64,000 nucleotides of DNA from Flavobacterium sp. Sd200 (lineage in GTDB: Bacteria > Bacteroidota > Bacteroidia > Flavobacteriales > Flavobacteriaceae), in the NCBI RefSeq assembly GCF_009826935.1, contig NZ_WUMN01000001.1:744001-808000 (forward strand). The letters run 5' to 3'. Shown in pieces: positions 20,093 through 27,934 of the stretch. A program made the position numbers and the translations under genes. The notes beneath the pieces were generated by a model that searched no databases, had not been told where the DNA came from, and was given only the letters and a program-made list of their open reading frames with translations. The first letter of the stretch is position 1. Each line of letters begins with the position of its first letter.

Positions 20093-20998
20093 CTAATTAA
20101 AAGTATTTTGCCCTTTAAACTCTACCGGAGCCATGCCTACTTTTTGCTTAAAAATTCTTGTAAAATGTTGCTGGTATTTAAAACCAAGTTCATCAGATAC
20201 TTCTGTTATGGTTTTATTTGGTTCCAGTATTTTTTCCTTTGCTACCTCGATCAATTTTGATTGTATGTAATCCAGTGCAGTAGTCCCGGTTTCTTTTTTA
20301 ATCAGGTCGCCAAAGTAATTAGCCGATAGGTTTAGCTGCCCTGCAAAATAAGCTACAGAAGGCAGGCCTATTACAGCTGGTTTACCCGATACAAAATAGT
20401 CATTCAGCAAATTTTCAAAGCGTGTTAATACATCGTTATTTACGTGGGTGCGGGTTATAAATTGGCGATCGTAAAAACGCATACAATAGTTTAGGAACAA
20501 CTCTATGTTAAAAACTATAAGGGTTTTGCTGTGTTTATCAATATTCAATTCTATCTCCGTTGCTATTTTCTCAAAGCAATCGTTAATAATATCACGTTCC
20601 TTTTTAGAAAGATGGAGGGCCTCATTTACCTCATAAGAGAAGAAATTATAATCTTTAATTATTCTACCCAAATGTGTACCTGTAATTAAATCCGGATGAA
20701 ACACAAGCGCTTTGCCCCATGGTTTTATCTTTTCGCCTTTGCTGTCTATACCATATACCTGCCCCGGTGCTACAAATACCAGGGTACCATCTTCATAATC
20801 ATACGGCTGGCATCCATAAGTCATATCGCCACACTTAATGTATTTAAGAAAAACGGCATACACACCCATATACCTTCGGAAGTATTGAAAAGAGGGAATT
20901 TGATCAAAATCAACTACGGTTACCAGTGGATGCAGGGTATCTGCCCCTACCGAATCGTTGTATTCTTTAACTGTATCAATTCTTTCTACCGTCTTCAT
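20093..20998 (-). CDS. AraC-family transcriptional regulator (about 301 aa)
   Basis: I choose the ATG at 20998 (MKTVERIDTVKEYND) because this matches how such proteins usually begin; the ATG at 21040 (MKQQDSIHLF) is an alternative and longer starts are unlikely. The N-terminal part is a cupin-like sensor region (YGCQPYDYEDGTLVFVAPGQVYG). The C-terminal AraC double helix-turn-helix includes TTALDYIQSKLIEVAKEKIL and TITEVSDELGFKYQQHFTRIFKQKVGMAPVEF. It is divergent from the cupin lipoprotein/CMD operon and is its likely regulator. It converges on the GH2 gene across about 210 bp that shows no strong terminator. Confidence 0.85.
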   Translation of the reverse strand: MKTVERIDTVKEYNDSVGADTLHPLVTVVDFDQIPSFQYFRRYMGVYAVFLKYIKCGDMTYGCQPYDYEDGTLVFVAPGQVYGIDSKGEKIKPWGKALVFHPDLITGTHLGRIIKDYNFFSYEVNEALHLSKKERDIINDCFEKIATEIELNIDKHSKTLIVFNIELFLNYCMRFYDRQFITRTHVNNDVLTRFENLLNDYFVSGKPAVIGLPSVAYFAGQLNLSANYFGDLIKKETGTTALDYIQSKLIEVAKEKILEPNKTITEVSDELGFKYQQHFTRIFKQKVGMAPVEFKGQNTFN

Positions 20999-21158
20999 AT
21001 CAATCATTTTAAACAAATGTATTGAATCCTGCTGTTTCATTATGGTGTAAATAACCAAATCAGTAAAAGTGGTATATATACCTGTAAAATGTATAAACGT
21101 TGTACTCATGCCTATTCCGAAATTTGTAGTAACTGTTTTAATAAACAAAATATTATCA

Positions 21159-21650
21159 ATGATAAAACAGATTACACTTGTTGCAGTAATACTCGTCACG
21201 GCTGCTTGCGACAATAAACAAACAGAGAACAAAATGGAAACTACAAAAACTGAAACTACTGCGATTTTTCCTAAAGGCGATCGCACACCTGAAGAATATT
21301 TTACAGGCAAAGCATATCTCTACCTAATACAGCAGCGTACTGCAAATAACAATTTTGTAATTGGCAGTGTAACCTTTGAACCCGGTGCGCGTACCAATTG
21401 GCATAGCCACCCCAAAGGACAGGTCTTGATTGTAACTGAAGGCAAAGGGCTGTATCAGGAGAAAGGTAAGCCTGCCCTGCACATAAACAAAGGAGATGTG
21501 GTAGATATACCTGAAAATATAGAGCACTGGCATGGTGCCACGGCCGGAACCAAAATGGTACACATAGCTATTACAAACTATTTGGGTGAGGTAAATGCTA
21601 ACTGGTTGAAACCTGTAACAGATGACGAATATAAAATTGCTAATCAATAA
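21159..21650 (+). CDS. Cupin-domain lipoprotein (163 aa)
   Basis: The start MIKQITLVAVILVTAACDNKQ gives a lipoprotein signal with a lipobox before Cys18; longer frames lack a plausible start. The cupin core shows the metal-binding motif 1 (NWHSHPKGQVLIVTEGKG) and motif 2 (VVDIPENIEHWHGAT). It sits 7 bp before the carboxymuconolactone-decarboxylase-like gene and opposite an AraC regulator. Cupin/CMD pairs are common in small oxidoreductive gene sets; the substrate is not known. Confidence 0.85.
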   Translation: MIKQITLVAVILVTAACDNKQTENKMETTKTETTAIFPKGDRTPEEYFTGKAYLYLIQQRTANNNFVIGSVTFEPGARTNWHSHPKGQVLIVTEGKGLYQEKGKPALHINKGDVVDIPENIEHWHGATAGTKMVHIAITNYLGEVNANWLKPVTDDEYKIANQ

Positions 21651-21657
21651 ACATATT

Positions 21658-22719
21658 ATGGACAGAAAAAGTATTCTTAAGATGTTATTGCTTTTTCTGG
21701 TATTATTTTCTATTACCATGAATGCACAAACCAAAATAGAAGACAATAATGCACTTGATGCCCGACAGCAAAATATGGCTGCTATTTCTGCCCTAACCGC
21801 TATTGGCAACACAGTTGATTTAAAAACCGTATTCAACTCAGGTTTAGACAGCGGACTTACCATAAACGAAATTAAGGAAGCATTGATACAGTTGTATGCG
21901 TATTGCGGTTTTCCGCGAAGTCTGAACGCGCTGGGTATTTTTAAAACTGTGATAGAAGAAAGGTCAGCTAAAGGCATTAAAGATATCCAAGGCAAATCCA
22001 TTGTAGTAGAAAACCCGGCAAAAGACAAATATGAACAAGGCCGCAAGGTTTTAGAGGAACTTACCAAAACGCCGCAGCCCAAACCGGCACCGGGATTCGG
22101 GGAGTTTGCACCACGTATAGACGCTTTTCTGAAAGAACACCTTTTTGCAGATATTTTTATAAATGATGTATTGAGCTATAGCCAGCGTGAACTTGTAACT
22201 ATCTCTGCTCTTGCAGCCATGCCGGGGGTAGGGGCACAGCTCAAATCACATATTGGTATTGGTAAAAACACGGGGATAACAGATGCGCAGCTTAGAGTAC
22301 TTTGCAACATTATAGAAAAATATGCAGGCCGTACACAAGCTAATATATTGCGCAGTAGTATAGGAGAACCAGAACTGACAGTAACTGCCCCCGATATGAT
22401 GGTGCGTATTTCTGAAATTGAAATACTGCCTGAATTTATTGAACAGTACAATGCCATTTTAGAGGAGGAATCTACGGCATCAGTGGTATTAGAATCAGGC
22501 GTGATAGCCATTTACCCCATGTTTCAAAAAGAAAACCCCAGTCAGATAAGGATTGTAGAAATATATTCCGATAAAAAAGCCTATGAGACACATTTGCAAA
22601 CTCCGCACTTTAAAAAATATAAAGAAACTACCCTAAAAATGGTAAAGTTTCTAAAACTGGTAGATATGGATGCTTTAGATAATGCCATTATGCCACAAGT
22701 TTTTAAAAAGATTAAGTAA
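21658..22719 (+). CDS. Exported double carboxymuconolactone-decarboxylase-like protein with C-terminal ABM domain
   Basis: The start at ATG 21658 (MDRKSILKML) gives a signal peptide ending near MNAQTK. Two CMD/AhpD-type repeats follow: one around LTINEIKEALIQLYAYCGFPRSLNAL and a second around YSQRELVTISALAAMPGVGAQLKSH. The C-terminal 90 residues resemble an antibiotic-biosynthesis-monooxygenase (ABM) ferredoxin-like domain (VRISEIEILPEFIEQYNAILEEE, then IRIVEIYSDKKAYETHLQTPHFKKYKE). The first repeat has one Cys and lacks the CxxC of peroxidatic AhpD, so redox chemistry is not assured. A periplasmic oxidative or detoxifying role with the upstream cupin lipoprotein is an inference. Confidence 0.82.
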   Translation: MDRKSILKMLLLFLVLFSITMNAQTKIEDNNALDARQQNMAAISALTAIGNTVDLKTVFNSGLDSGLTINEIKEALIQLYAYCGFPRSLNALGIFKTVIEERSAKGIKDIQGKSIVVENPAKDKYEQGRKVLEELTKTPQPKPAPGFGEFAPRIDAFLKEHLFADIFINDVLSYSQRELVTISALAAMPGVGAQLKSHIGIGKNTGITDAQLRVLCNIIEKYAGRTQANILRSSIGEPELTVTAPDMMVRISEIEILPEFIEQYNAILEEESTASVVLESGVIAIYPMFQKENPSQIRIVEIYSDKKAYETHLQTPHFKKYKETTLKMVKFLKLVDMDALDNAIMPQVFKKIK

Positions 22720-22720
22720 T

Positions 22721-22879
22721 ATGAGTAAAGAAAATATTGATGATATTTTTGAACAATTAAAAAATAACGATCATTTAGTTTTCTGCAATCTCATATTCTG
22801 TTACTGGTCATATCAGGACATTTACATGTTACAAAACTTTCGTTTGTATCTGGAACATATTTTTATTTGCCGCAGATAA
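22721..22879 (+). CDS. Short ORF, possible gene fragment (52 aa)
   Basis: An ATG lies 1 bp after the preceding stop and opens MSKENIDDIFEQLKNNDHLVF, ending after about 52 codons. The spacing fits a translationally coupled operon member. The first 25 residues look protein-like and the rest (Cys, Tyr and Phe rich) does not, so it may be the 5' stump of a lost gene. I recognise no family. Confidence 0.25.
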   Translation: MSKENIDDIFEQLKNNDHLVFCNLIFCYWSYQDIYMLQNFRLYLEHIFICRR

Positions 22880-22907
22880 GCAGTTTACCGATACATTGTT
22901 TTTAGAA

Positions 22908-22979
22908 ATTCACGGTAGCCTATGACAAAAGTTATAATGAATAAAATTACTATCTTTTTGTTCATAAGGCACCGTGAAT
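22908..22979. terminator. Long imperfect hairpin between convergent genes
   Basis: Arms ATTCACGGT-GCC-TATGA... and ...TTCATA-GGC-ACCGTGAAT pair across about 72 bases with a few mismatches and an A+T-rich loop. It lies between the 3' ends of the CMD operon and the lipoprotein gene, so a bidirectional terminator is likely. A small inverted-repeat element (MITE-like) is an alternative. Confidence 0.45.
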
Positions 22980-22998
22980 ATATCTGTATTTATTAAAC

Positions 22999-23538
22999 TT
23001 AGCAACCGTTTTTACGAAGGGTGCGTTTATAAATTACTTTACTATTTAGTTCTACGTAGTCGCCCGATATTATTGGATATGAATATTTGGGCGCATGTGA
23101 TACACTATGGCTTTTTATAATTATTTTGTCGTTAACTTTCAGGCTATGCAATTGCTGAAGTTGTGACTTTTCCGGTTCAAATTTAAGAATATAATCGTCA
23201 CCATTAATCCTGGCCATCACTCCGAAACCTAATGCTGATCCCGGCGGAAGAGAAAGAGAAGTTATAACAGCTTCCATATTAGTAAAGGCACTTATATGTT
23301 TCCTTATTTTTGCGGCATCGGCAAGCACTTTTTTACCTTGCGGAGACACTTTCCACTTTTTGTAGTTTATACCATCAGGGGTAGCTTCCCATTTTTTCAA
23401 TTCAGCTTTCTTTTCAACAGTAGAGAGTGGTTTTTGAATTGTTTCATTAGGGGCTTCATTTTTAATTTCGCAATTTACAAATACCAGTCCGCTTACCATA
23501 ACTAATGGTAAGATCATTGCATGAGTGATTTTTTTCAT
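22999..23538 (-). CDS. Hypothetical lipoprotein (179 aa)
   Basis: A signal peptide MKKITHAMILPLVMVSGLVFVNC has Cys23 as the probable lipidation site. The mature part begins with a charged linker rich in Lys, Glu and Pro, then a compact domain (about residues 60-175) with WEATPDGINYKKW, SLPPGSALGFGVMARINGDDYILKF and VNDKIIIKSHSVSHAPKYSYPIISGDYVELN. I do not recognise the domain; the last stretch looks like a small beta-barrel. It is divergent from a membrane-bound winged-helix regulator, so it may be that protein's regulated target or sensory partner. Confidence 0.7.
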   Translation of the reverse strand: MKKITHAMILPLVMVSGLVFVNCEIKNEAPNETIQKPLSTVEKKAELKKWEATPDGINYKKWKVSPQGKKVLADAAKIRKHISAFTNMEAVITSLSLPPGSALGFGVMARINGDDYILKFEPEKSQLQQLHSLKVNDKIIIKSHSVSHAPKYSYPIISGDYVELNSKVIYKRTLRKNGC

Positions 23539-23554
23539 TTTCTTTTTGTTTTAA

Positions 23555-23626
23555 TTAAAAGGATATCTATCTCCTGATAAATTCTGTGCATGTGAGGCAT
23601 TCTTTTTATTTTTCATATCCTTTTAA
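23555..23626. promoter_or_regulatory. Widely spaced inverted repeat in a divergent promoter region
   Basis: TTAAAAGGATAT (23555-23566) and its exact reverse complement ATATCCTTTTAA (23615-23626) are separated by 48 bp, between the lipoprotein gene and the membrane regulator gene. Two half-sites for a dimeric or looping regulator, or a stem in the lipoprotein leader, are both possible. Confidence 0.4.
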
Positions 23627-23721
23627 AATTGATACAACAAAATTACTTTGATATATTTCATTAAGAGGAACTTAGATTGTAAATAAAAATGTAAACTTTG
23701 TAAAATAAAGATCTTGACACT

Positions 23722-24612
23722 ATGTATCTTCTTCAAAATATTCTTTCAGGAAAACGCAAGTACCTGTTTGGCTCTATATTACTGGTCTTCATTTATGTAA
23801 TCTCTGCAGCTTTTATTATGACTGATAGTGATGACTTTGTTTTCGCAAGAAGGGAGGTTTTGCTCCGCAAGATCGGGCATGAATTACTTTTACAGTCGGG
23901 CGACAGTACATCAAGAGTTCTCCCGATAAAAAAGATTGCAGAAAATGAATACCAGATCAGGTTTGAAAATGATTTTACTTTTCGACCGGACTCCCTTATG
24001 AATATCACCAAACGTTTATTGGCCAAAGATCCGTTGGTACGCGATTATATTGTTAACATTCTTAATTGTGGCAATTCCAGTGTGGTATATGGATATGCTG
24101 TATCTAAAAATAAAAAAGATGATATTGTAGCCTGTATTGGAAGAAGACAGCCTAAAGCATGTTATATGATGAACATTAAATTTAGGCCAATGGAAATAAA
24201 TACAGCAAAGAATGCATTTTTTTTAGGCGGCCTGTCATTTTTAGCATTTGCCGGTTTTGTTTATATGAGATCAGTTAAGCCGCGAAAAGTTTTATCAGAC
24301 AGTCAATACGACAGTTTGTATACTTTGGGCTCAGTATTGTTTGATGCGAAGAATCGGAAACTCATCATAAACGAAAACACAGTAGACCTTACTGCGACTG
24401 AAACCCGCATATTGCTTATTTTCGCATCATCTCCCAACGAGGTCATAGAGAGAAGCCGATTGCAAAAAGAGATATGGGAGGATGAAGGTGTTATTGTTGG
24501 GCGTAGTTTGGATATGTTCATATCAAAACTCAGGAAAAAGTTGGAACATGATCCCAACATAAAAATTGTTGTTATACGGGGAAAAGGATACAAACTTAAC
24601 ATTACTTCTTAG
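23722..24612 (+). CDS. Membrane-anchored winged-helix (OmpR/PhoB-type) regulator (296 aa)
   Basis: A cytosolic N-tip is followed by a membrane helix (about residues 15-33), an exported domain (about 34-183) with two pairs of Cys that could form disulphides, a second helix (about 185-203) and a C-terminal cytosolic winged helix (about 215-296). The DNA-binding domain is typical Trans_reg_C: TVDLTATETRILLIFASSPNEVIERSRLQKEIW, then RSLDMFISKLRKKLEHDP and VIRGKGYKLN. There is no receiver domain. It is therefore a one-component, ToxR-like sensor with the DNA-binding domain at the C-terminus. It is divergent from a lipoprotein gene. Confidence 0.85.
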   Translation: MYLLQNILSGKRKYLFGSILLVFIYVISAAFIMTDSDDFVFARREVLLRKIGHELLLQSGDSTSRVLPIKKIAENEYQIRFENDFTFRPDSLMNITKRLLAKDPLVRDYIVNILNCGNSSVVYGYAVSKNKKDDIVACIGRRQPKACYMMNIKFRPMEINTAKNAFFLGGLSFLAFAGFVYMRSVKPRKVLSDSQYDSLYTLGSVLFDAKNRKLIINENTVDLTATETRILLIFASSPNEVIERSRLQKEIWEDEGVIVGRSLDMFISKLRKKLEHDPNIKIVVIRGKGYKLNITS

Positions 24613-25426
24613 GAAGAGATTCTTGTAATTGTCTATTTTTTTACTCAAAGCATAAATATCCAGGGCACTATTACAATAAGTACAACCGGTTATACAGGGT
24701 TTGCTTCGTAACAATAACATTATACGCTCTACCTCAGGATAGTTTTTAAGAACCCAGGGCGGAGAGTAATAGAGTGAACCCTTTTATTCGTTATAAATGA
24801 GTTAATCAACGACAGGTAATATGCCAGTTCAATAGGATGCTCATCTGTAATTTTAGTTAAATCTGCCTGGCTACAAATAGTATCGCTAAACTTTAACCTG
24901 ATTAATGATTCGGCATCATGGCTGTGCTACTATAATTTACAAATCTGAAAAATGCCCCAAACTCTTTTGTACGGCCTAACAGTAGCCAAAAGAGTTCTTT
25001 AAGCGCTTCATCAGTTTGCCAAAAAGAAGCAACATCATCATTAAATAAATCCCGCGCCTTTATAGAATCGTTTAAAGGATTGTTAGTATCATCTGTTTGA
25101 AGTTTATCATCCTTTAATAACGCATGATAGGGCTTTGTTGGAAATAACAAAGGAGAAAGGTATAAAGTATCGATGATGTTTGAAGGATTAATCCCGGAAT
25201 CATCAAATGCTTTCCCTATATATTTAATATCGTGATTTAAGATATTGTGTCCGCATACATATTCGCTTCCTCTCAGGAATTGGGTAAAATCTGCGAGTGA
25301 TGGCTTGTGGAAATGATTGCCATCAGCTTTAATTGCACCTATATCAAGTATTTTGCCTTTGTTTGGCTCAATTTCAGTATCGATAAATGTAATTGAACGG
25401 GTATTGCTTTGTTCACCTGTTAGCAT
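24613..25426 (-). pseudogene. Frameshifted, truncated exonuclease/RecQ-type helicase gene
   Basis: Frame 1 (24902-25426) encodes the start of a DEDDh exonuclease domain (FIDTEIEPNKGKILDIGA, YVCGHNILNHDIKYI). It stops after FFRFVNYSS. The neighbouring frame then continues with ESLIRLKFSDTICSQADLTKI up to about RVHSI. A third frame carries SPPWVLKNYPEVERIMLLLRSKPC and GCTYCNSALDIYAL, which I recognise as the segment between the exonuclease and helicase parts of large Bacteroidetes exonuclease-RecQ fusions. All homology ends at the 3' end of the membrane regulator. At least two frameshifts plus loss of the helicase make it non-functional as a helicase; only the 174-aa exonuclease piece could still be made. 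Confidence 0.7.
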
Positions 25427-25753
25427 TTAACTCAACAAGATTATGGTTTGATTTTTCTATCTGGCCATAAACATGCAGATGTTTAATAGCGAAGATGATA
25501 AGTAGCTAATTTAGTGTTTAATTTCTAAATACAGAATACTTTATATTAATAAACAGGACGGTTATGGTCATTAACTGCCCGTTATTCCATTAACAAACGT
25601 ATCCACAAAGTTTAAAATCTTATTCAATATCCTATCGCCAACTTCTTTCGATTTAAGAACACTTGGCCTATTCTATTTTGAACATTGCCCTTACTTTTAT
25701 TTTCTTTTGCCATCTCGATTATTCAAATTTCGTTAGTAATTACATTAAGGATA
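25427..25753 (-). other. Decayed coding DNA downstream of hsdM
   Basis: Just after the hsdM stop, a short minus-strand frame opens at 25713 (MAKENKSKGNVQNRIGQ). In a neighbouring frame a protein-like tail reads VLKSKEVGDRILNKILNFVDTF before a stop near 25585. These look like the two ends of one or more deleted genes, perhaps the missing hsdS/hsdR segment, but they are too short to assign. No other gene is visible in this stretch. Confidence 0.35.
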
Positions 25754-27313
25754 TTAAAAAACAAGTCCAAGTTCCTTAAAGTACATTTCAATTTCTTTGT
25801 CGAGTTCAGCCCTTTTTGCTTCCAGTTCCTTAATTTCGCGCATTACGGCCTGTATGTCTATTTCTTCCTCTTCCTCAAAAGTATCTACATAGCGCGGAAT
25901 GTTCAGGTTGTAATCGTTATCGGCAACTTCTTTCAGGGTTGCGGAGTGGCTATATTTTTCTATAACCGTCCTGTTGCGGTAAGTGTCAACAATTTTGGTA
26001 ATATGCTCTTCGCGCAGCATGTTCTGGTTTTTTACCTTGTCAAACTCCTTACTGGCATCTATAAATAAAATATCATCGGGTGTTTCCCTACACTTTTTAA
26101 ACACCAGTATACAGGTAGGAATACTGGTGCCGTAAAATATATTGGCAGGCAGGCCTATTACAGCATCTAAGTAATTTTTTTGTTCAATCAGGTATTTACG
26201 AATATGCAGTTCGGCAGCACCCCTAAATAAAACACCGTGCGGTAGCACAATGGCCATGATGCCGTTTTCAGCAAGGTGGTAAATCATGTGCTGCACAAAT
26301 GCAAAATCGGCTTTGCTTGCCGGTGCTAATTTGCCGTATTGGCTAAACCGATCATCGCTTAAAAATAGGGGATTGGCACTCCAGTTTGCCGAAAACGGCG
26401 GATTAGCCACAATAGCCTCGAAAGGCGCATCATTTAAGTGCTGTGGGTGTTCCAGGGTGTCTTCCTGCTTAATGTCAAACTTCAGGTAATGCACACCGTG
26501 CAGTATCATGTTCATCCGGGCAAGGTTGTAGGTAGTGCGGTTCATTTCCTGGCCGTAGAAGTTGGTAACGTCTTTTACTTCCCTTGCCACACGCAGTAGG
26601 AGGGACCCCGAGCCACACGTGGGGTCGTACACAGACCTAAGCTTGTTCTTACCTGTTGTAACTATTTTTGCCAATATCTTTGAGACTTCCTGCGGAGTGT
26701 AGAACTCGCCGGCCTTTTTTCCGGCGCCGCTTGCAAACTGGCCTATCAGGTATTCGTAAGCGTCACCCAATACGTCGAGCTCTGTATGCTCGAGTTTAAA
26801 ATCAATCTCGTCTAAGTGCACAAGCACCTTTACAATAATAGCATTTCTTGCCTCGGCGGTCTTACCCAGTTTGGTGCTGTTTAAATCCATGTCCTCAAAG
26901 AGATTGTCAAAATCTTCTTCGCTCTGGGTGCCCATGGTGCTCAATTGTATATTGAGAAGAATTTTCTGAAGGTCCTCCAGTATAAATGTGTTTGTATCAC
27001 TACTTCCACGTTTGGCGATTTCACCAAACAGCTCAGATGGCTTTAAAAAATATCCCAAAGTTTCAAGAGATTCTTCACGAATAGCATTAATATATTGCTG
27101 TCCCTCCTCGGTATCTTCTTCTATGTCGCGAAACTGGATATTGTCCTGTGTTAAAATGGAATTCGCATAGATTTCCATCTTCTCTGCAAGATACTTATAA
27201 AAAATAAATCCTAAAATATAATCCCTAAATTCATCGGCATTCATTTTGCCCCTTAAGGTGTTAGCAATATTCCAAAGTTGCTGCTCAAGTATCTTTTTTT
27301 GCTCTTCTGACAT
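25754..27313 (-). CDS. hsdM: Type I restriction-modification DNA methyltransferase subunit (HsdM), orphan (519 aa)
   Basis: The start MSEEQKKILEQQLWNIANTLRGKM is the standard HsdM N-terminal domain. The SAM-binding motif DPTCGSGSLLL, the catalytic NPPF in IVANPPFSANW, FYGQEMNRTTYNLARMNM and a C-terminal helical coil (EIKELEAKRAELDKEIE) are all present, so the subunit looks intact at normal length. HsdM needs HsdS for target recognition and HsdR for cleavage; neither is beside it. It is flanked on one side by decayed coding DNA and on the other by the island repeat. It may be inert, or may pair with an HsdS elsewhere. Confidence 0.92.
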   Translation of the reverse strand: MSEEQKKILEQQLWNIANTLRGKMNADEFRDYILGFIFYKYLAEKMEIYANSILTQDNIQFRDIEEDTEEGQQYINAIREESLETLGYFLKPSELFGEIAKRGSSDTNTFILEDLQKILLNIQLSTMGTQSEEDFDNLFEDMDLNSTKLGKTAEARNAIIVKVLVHLDEIDFKLEHTELDVLGDAYEYLIGQFASGAGKKAGEFYTPQEVSKILAKIVTTGKNKLRSVYDPTCGSGSLLLRVAREVKDVTNFYGQEMNRTTYNLARMNMILHGVHYLKFDIKQEDTLEHPQHLNDAPFEAIVANPPFSANWSANPLFLSDDRFSQYGKLAPASKADFAFVQHMIYHLAENGIMAIVLPHGVLFRGAAELHIRKYLIEQKNYLDAVIGLPANIFYGTSIPTCILVFKKCRETPDDILFIDASKEFDKVKNQNMLREEHITKIVDTYRNRTVIEKYSHSATLKEVADNDYNLNIPRYVDTFEEEEEIDIQAVMREIKELEAKRAELDKEIEMYFKELGLVF

Positions 27314-27533
27314 TGTTCGAATAGATTTTAGATTAGAGATTTTTAATCCTTAAAGAATGCTAAAATAATCATAATACTTATTTTGTATTAATGGTTATCG
27401 AGATTTTTAAAAATTTGATGATGCCTATGATAAAATGTAAAATTTATTTACAATTTAATTAACTTTATGAATAGAAGAAATTACGACGATTCTTCAAGAT
27501 AGTTATTAAGCCACAAAAAAAAATATAGCTGAG

Positions 27534-27665
27534 CCACAATAACTTTGTGGATTTTTGAAAATTTCGATGATGAAAGGATAAAAATAAAAAAACTGAAAAT
27601 TACATATTTTCAGTTTTTCATTGTTTTAATATGCTTTATAATGATATAAAGCTGAATTGTGGTGG
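27534..27665. repeat. Left copy of direct repeat flanking the tRNA-Val island
   Basis: This segment matches 47355-47487 in the same orientation. Both share CCACAA...AACTTTGTGGATTTTTG at one end, ATAAAAATAAAAAAAC, CATTGTTTTAAT, and CTTTATAATGATATAAAGCTGA ending TTGTGGTGG. The only large difference is the hairpin in the middle, whose stem sequence differs but still pairs in each copy. The right copy runs into the CCA end of tRNA-Val. Read as an attachment-site duplicate (inference). Confidence 0.75.
27588..27618. terminator. Hairpin terminator inside left repeat
   Basis: A perfect 13-bp stem AAAAACTGAAAAT / ATTTTCAGTTTTT surrounds the loop TACAT. U-runs on both strands allow termination in either direction. 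It stands where the tRNA-Val terminator stands in the right-hand repeat copy. Confidence 0.7.
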
Positions 27666-27934
27666 TCTTACGGAACAATTTTCGAACCGTTTTAAGAATG
27701 ATGTAGCTAAGTTAACTTCTCAATAATGTAACATCTTTACCAATCGGTAAACTTCTACATGTTTAGACACGCAGTTTATGTTTTTGTAAAAACTGTCCAG
27801 GCAATATTTTATACACTTTAGTAAAAGATATTTACACTTTAGTTGATTATACCATTAGCCAAGATTTTATTTTTTTTAATTTGTAGATTAATAATTCTGG
27901 TGTGATTGAATTTTAATTTTAGAATATTAATCCT

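Larger units (their letters stand above)
27314..27934. other. Intergenic region holding the left island repeat
   Basis: About 620 bp with no gene. It contains the hsdM upstream region, the 132-bp repeat (27534-27665) and an A+T-rich stretch before the LytS-like gene. Next to the repeat, TTCGAACC at 27681-27688 recalls a tRNA T-loop, but the arms do not pair. No convincing small ORF was seen. Confidence 0.6.

Noticed and set aside
21071..21082. 12-bp palindrome GGTATATATACC between AraC and cupin genes
   Set aside because: Short and A+T-rich, so it may occur by chance; kept out of the feature list, though an AraC site here is possible.
25685..26068. 127-aa plus-strand reading frame across the hsdM 3' end
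   Set aside because: It is antisense to conserved HsdM sequence and has a low-complexity hydrophobic translation.
27666..27700. Possible tRNA T-arm next to the left repeat (TTCGAACC)
   Set aside because: The flanking bases do not pair as a T-stem and the spacing from the CCA end is four bases too long compared with tRNA-Val; at most a degenerate relic.
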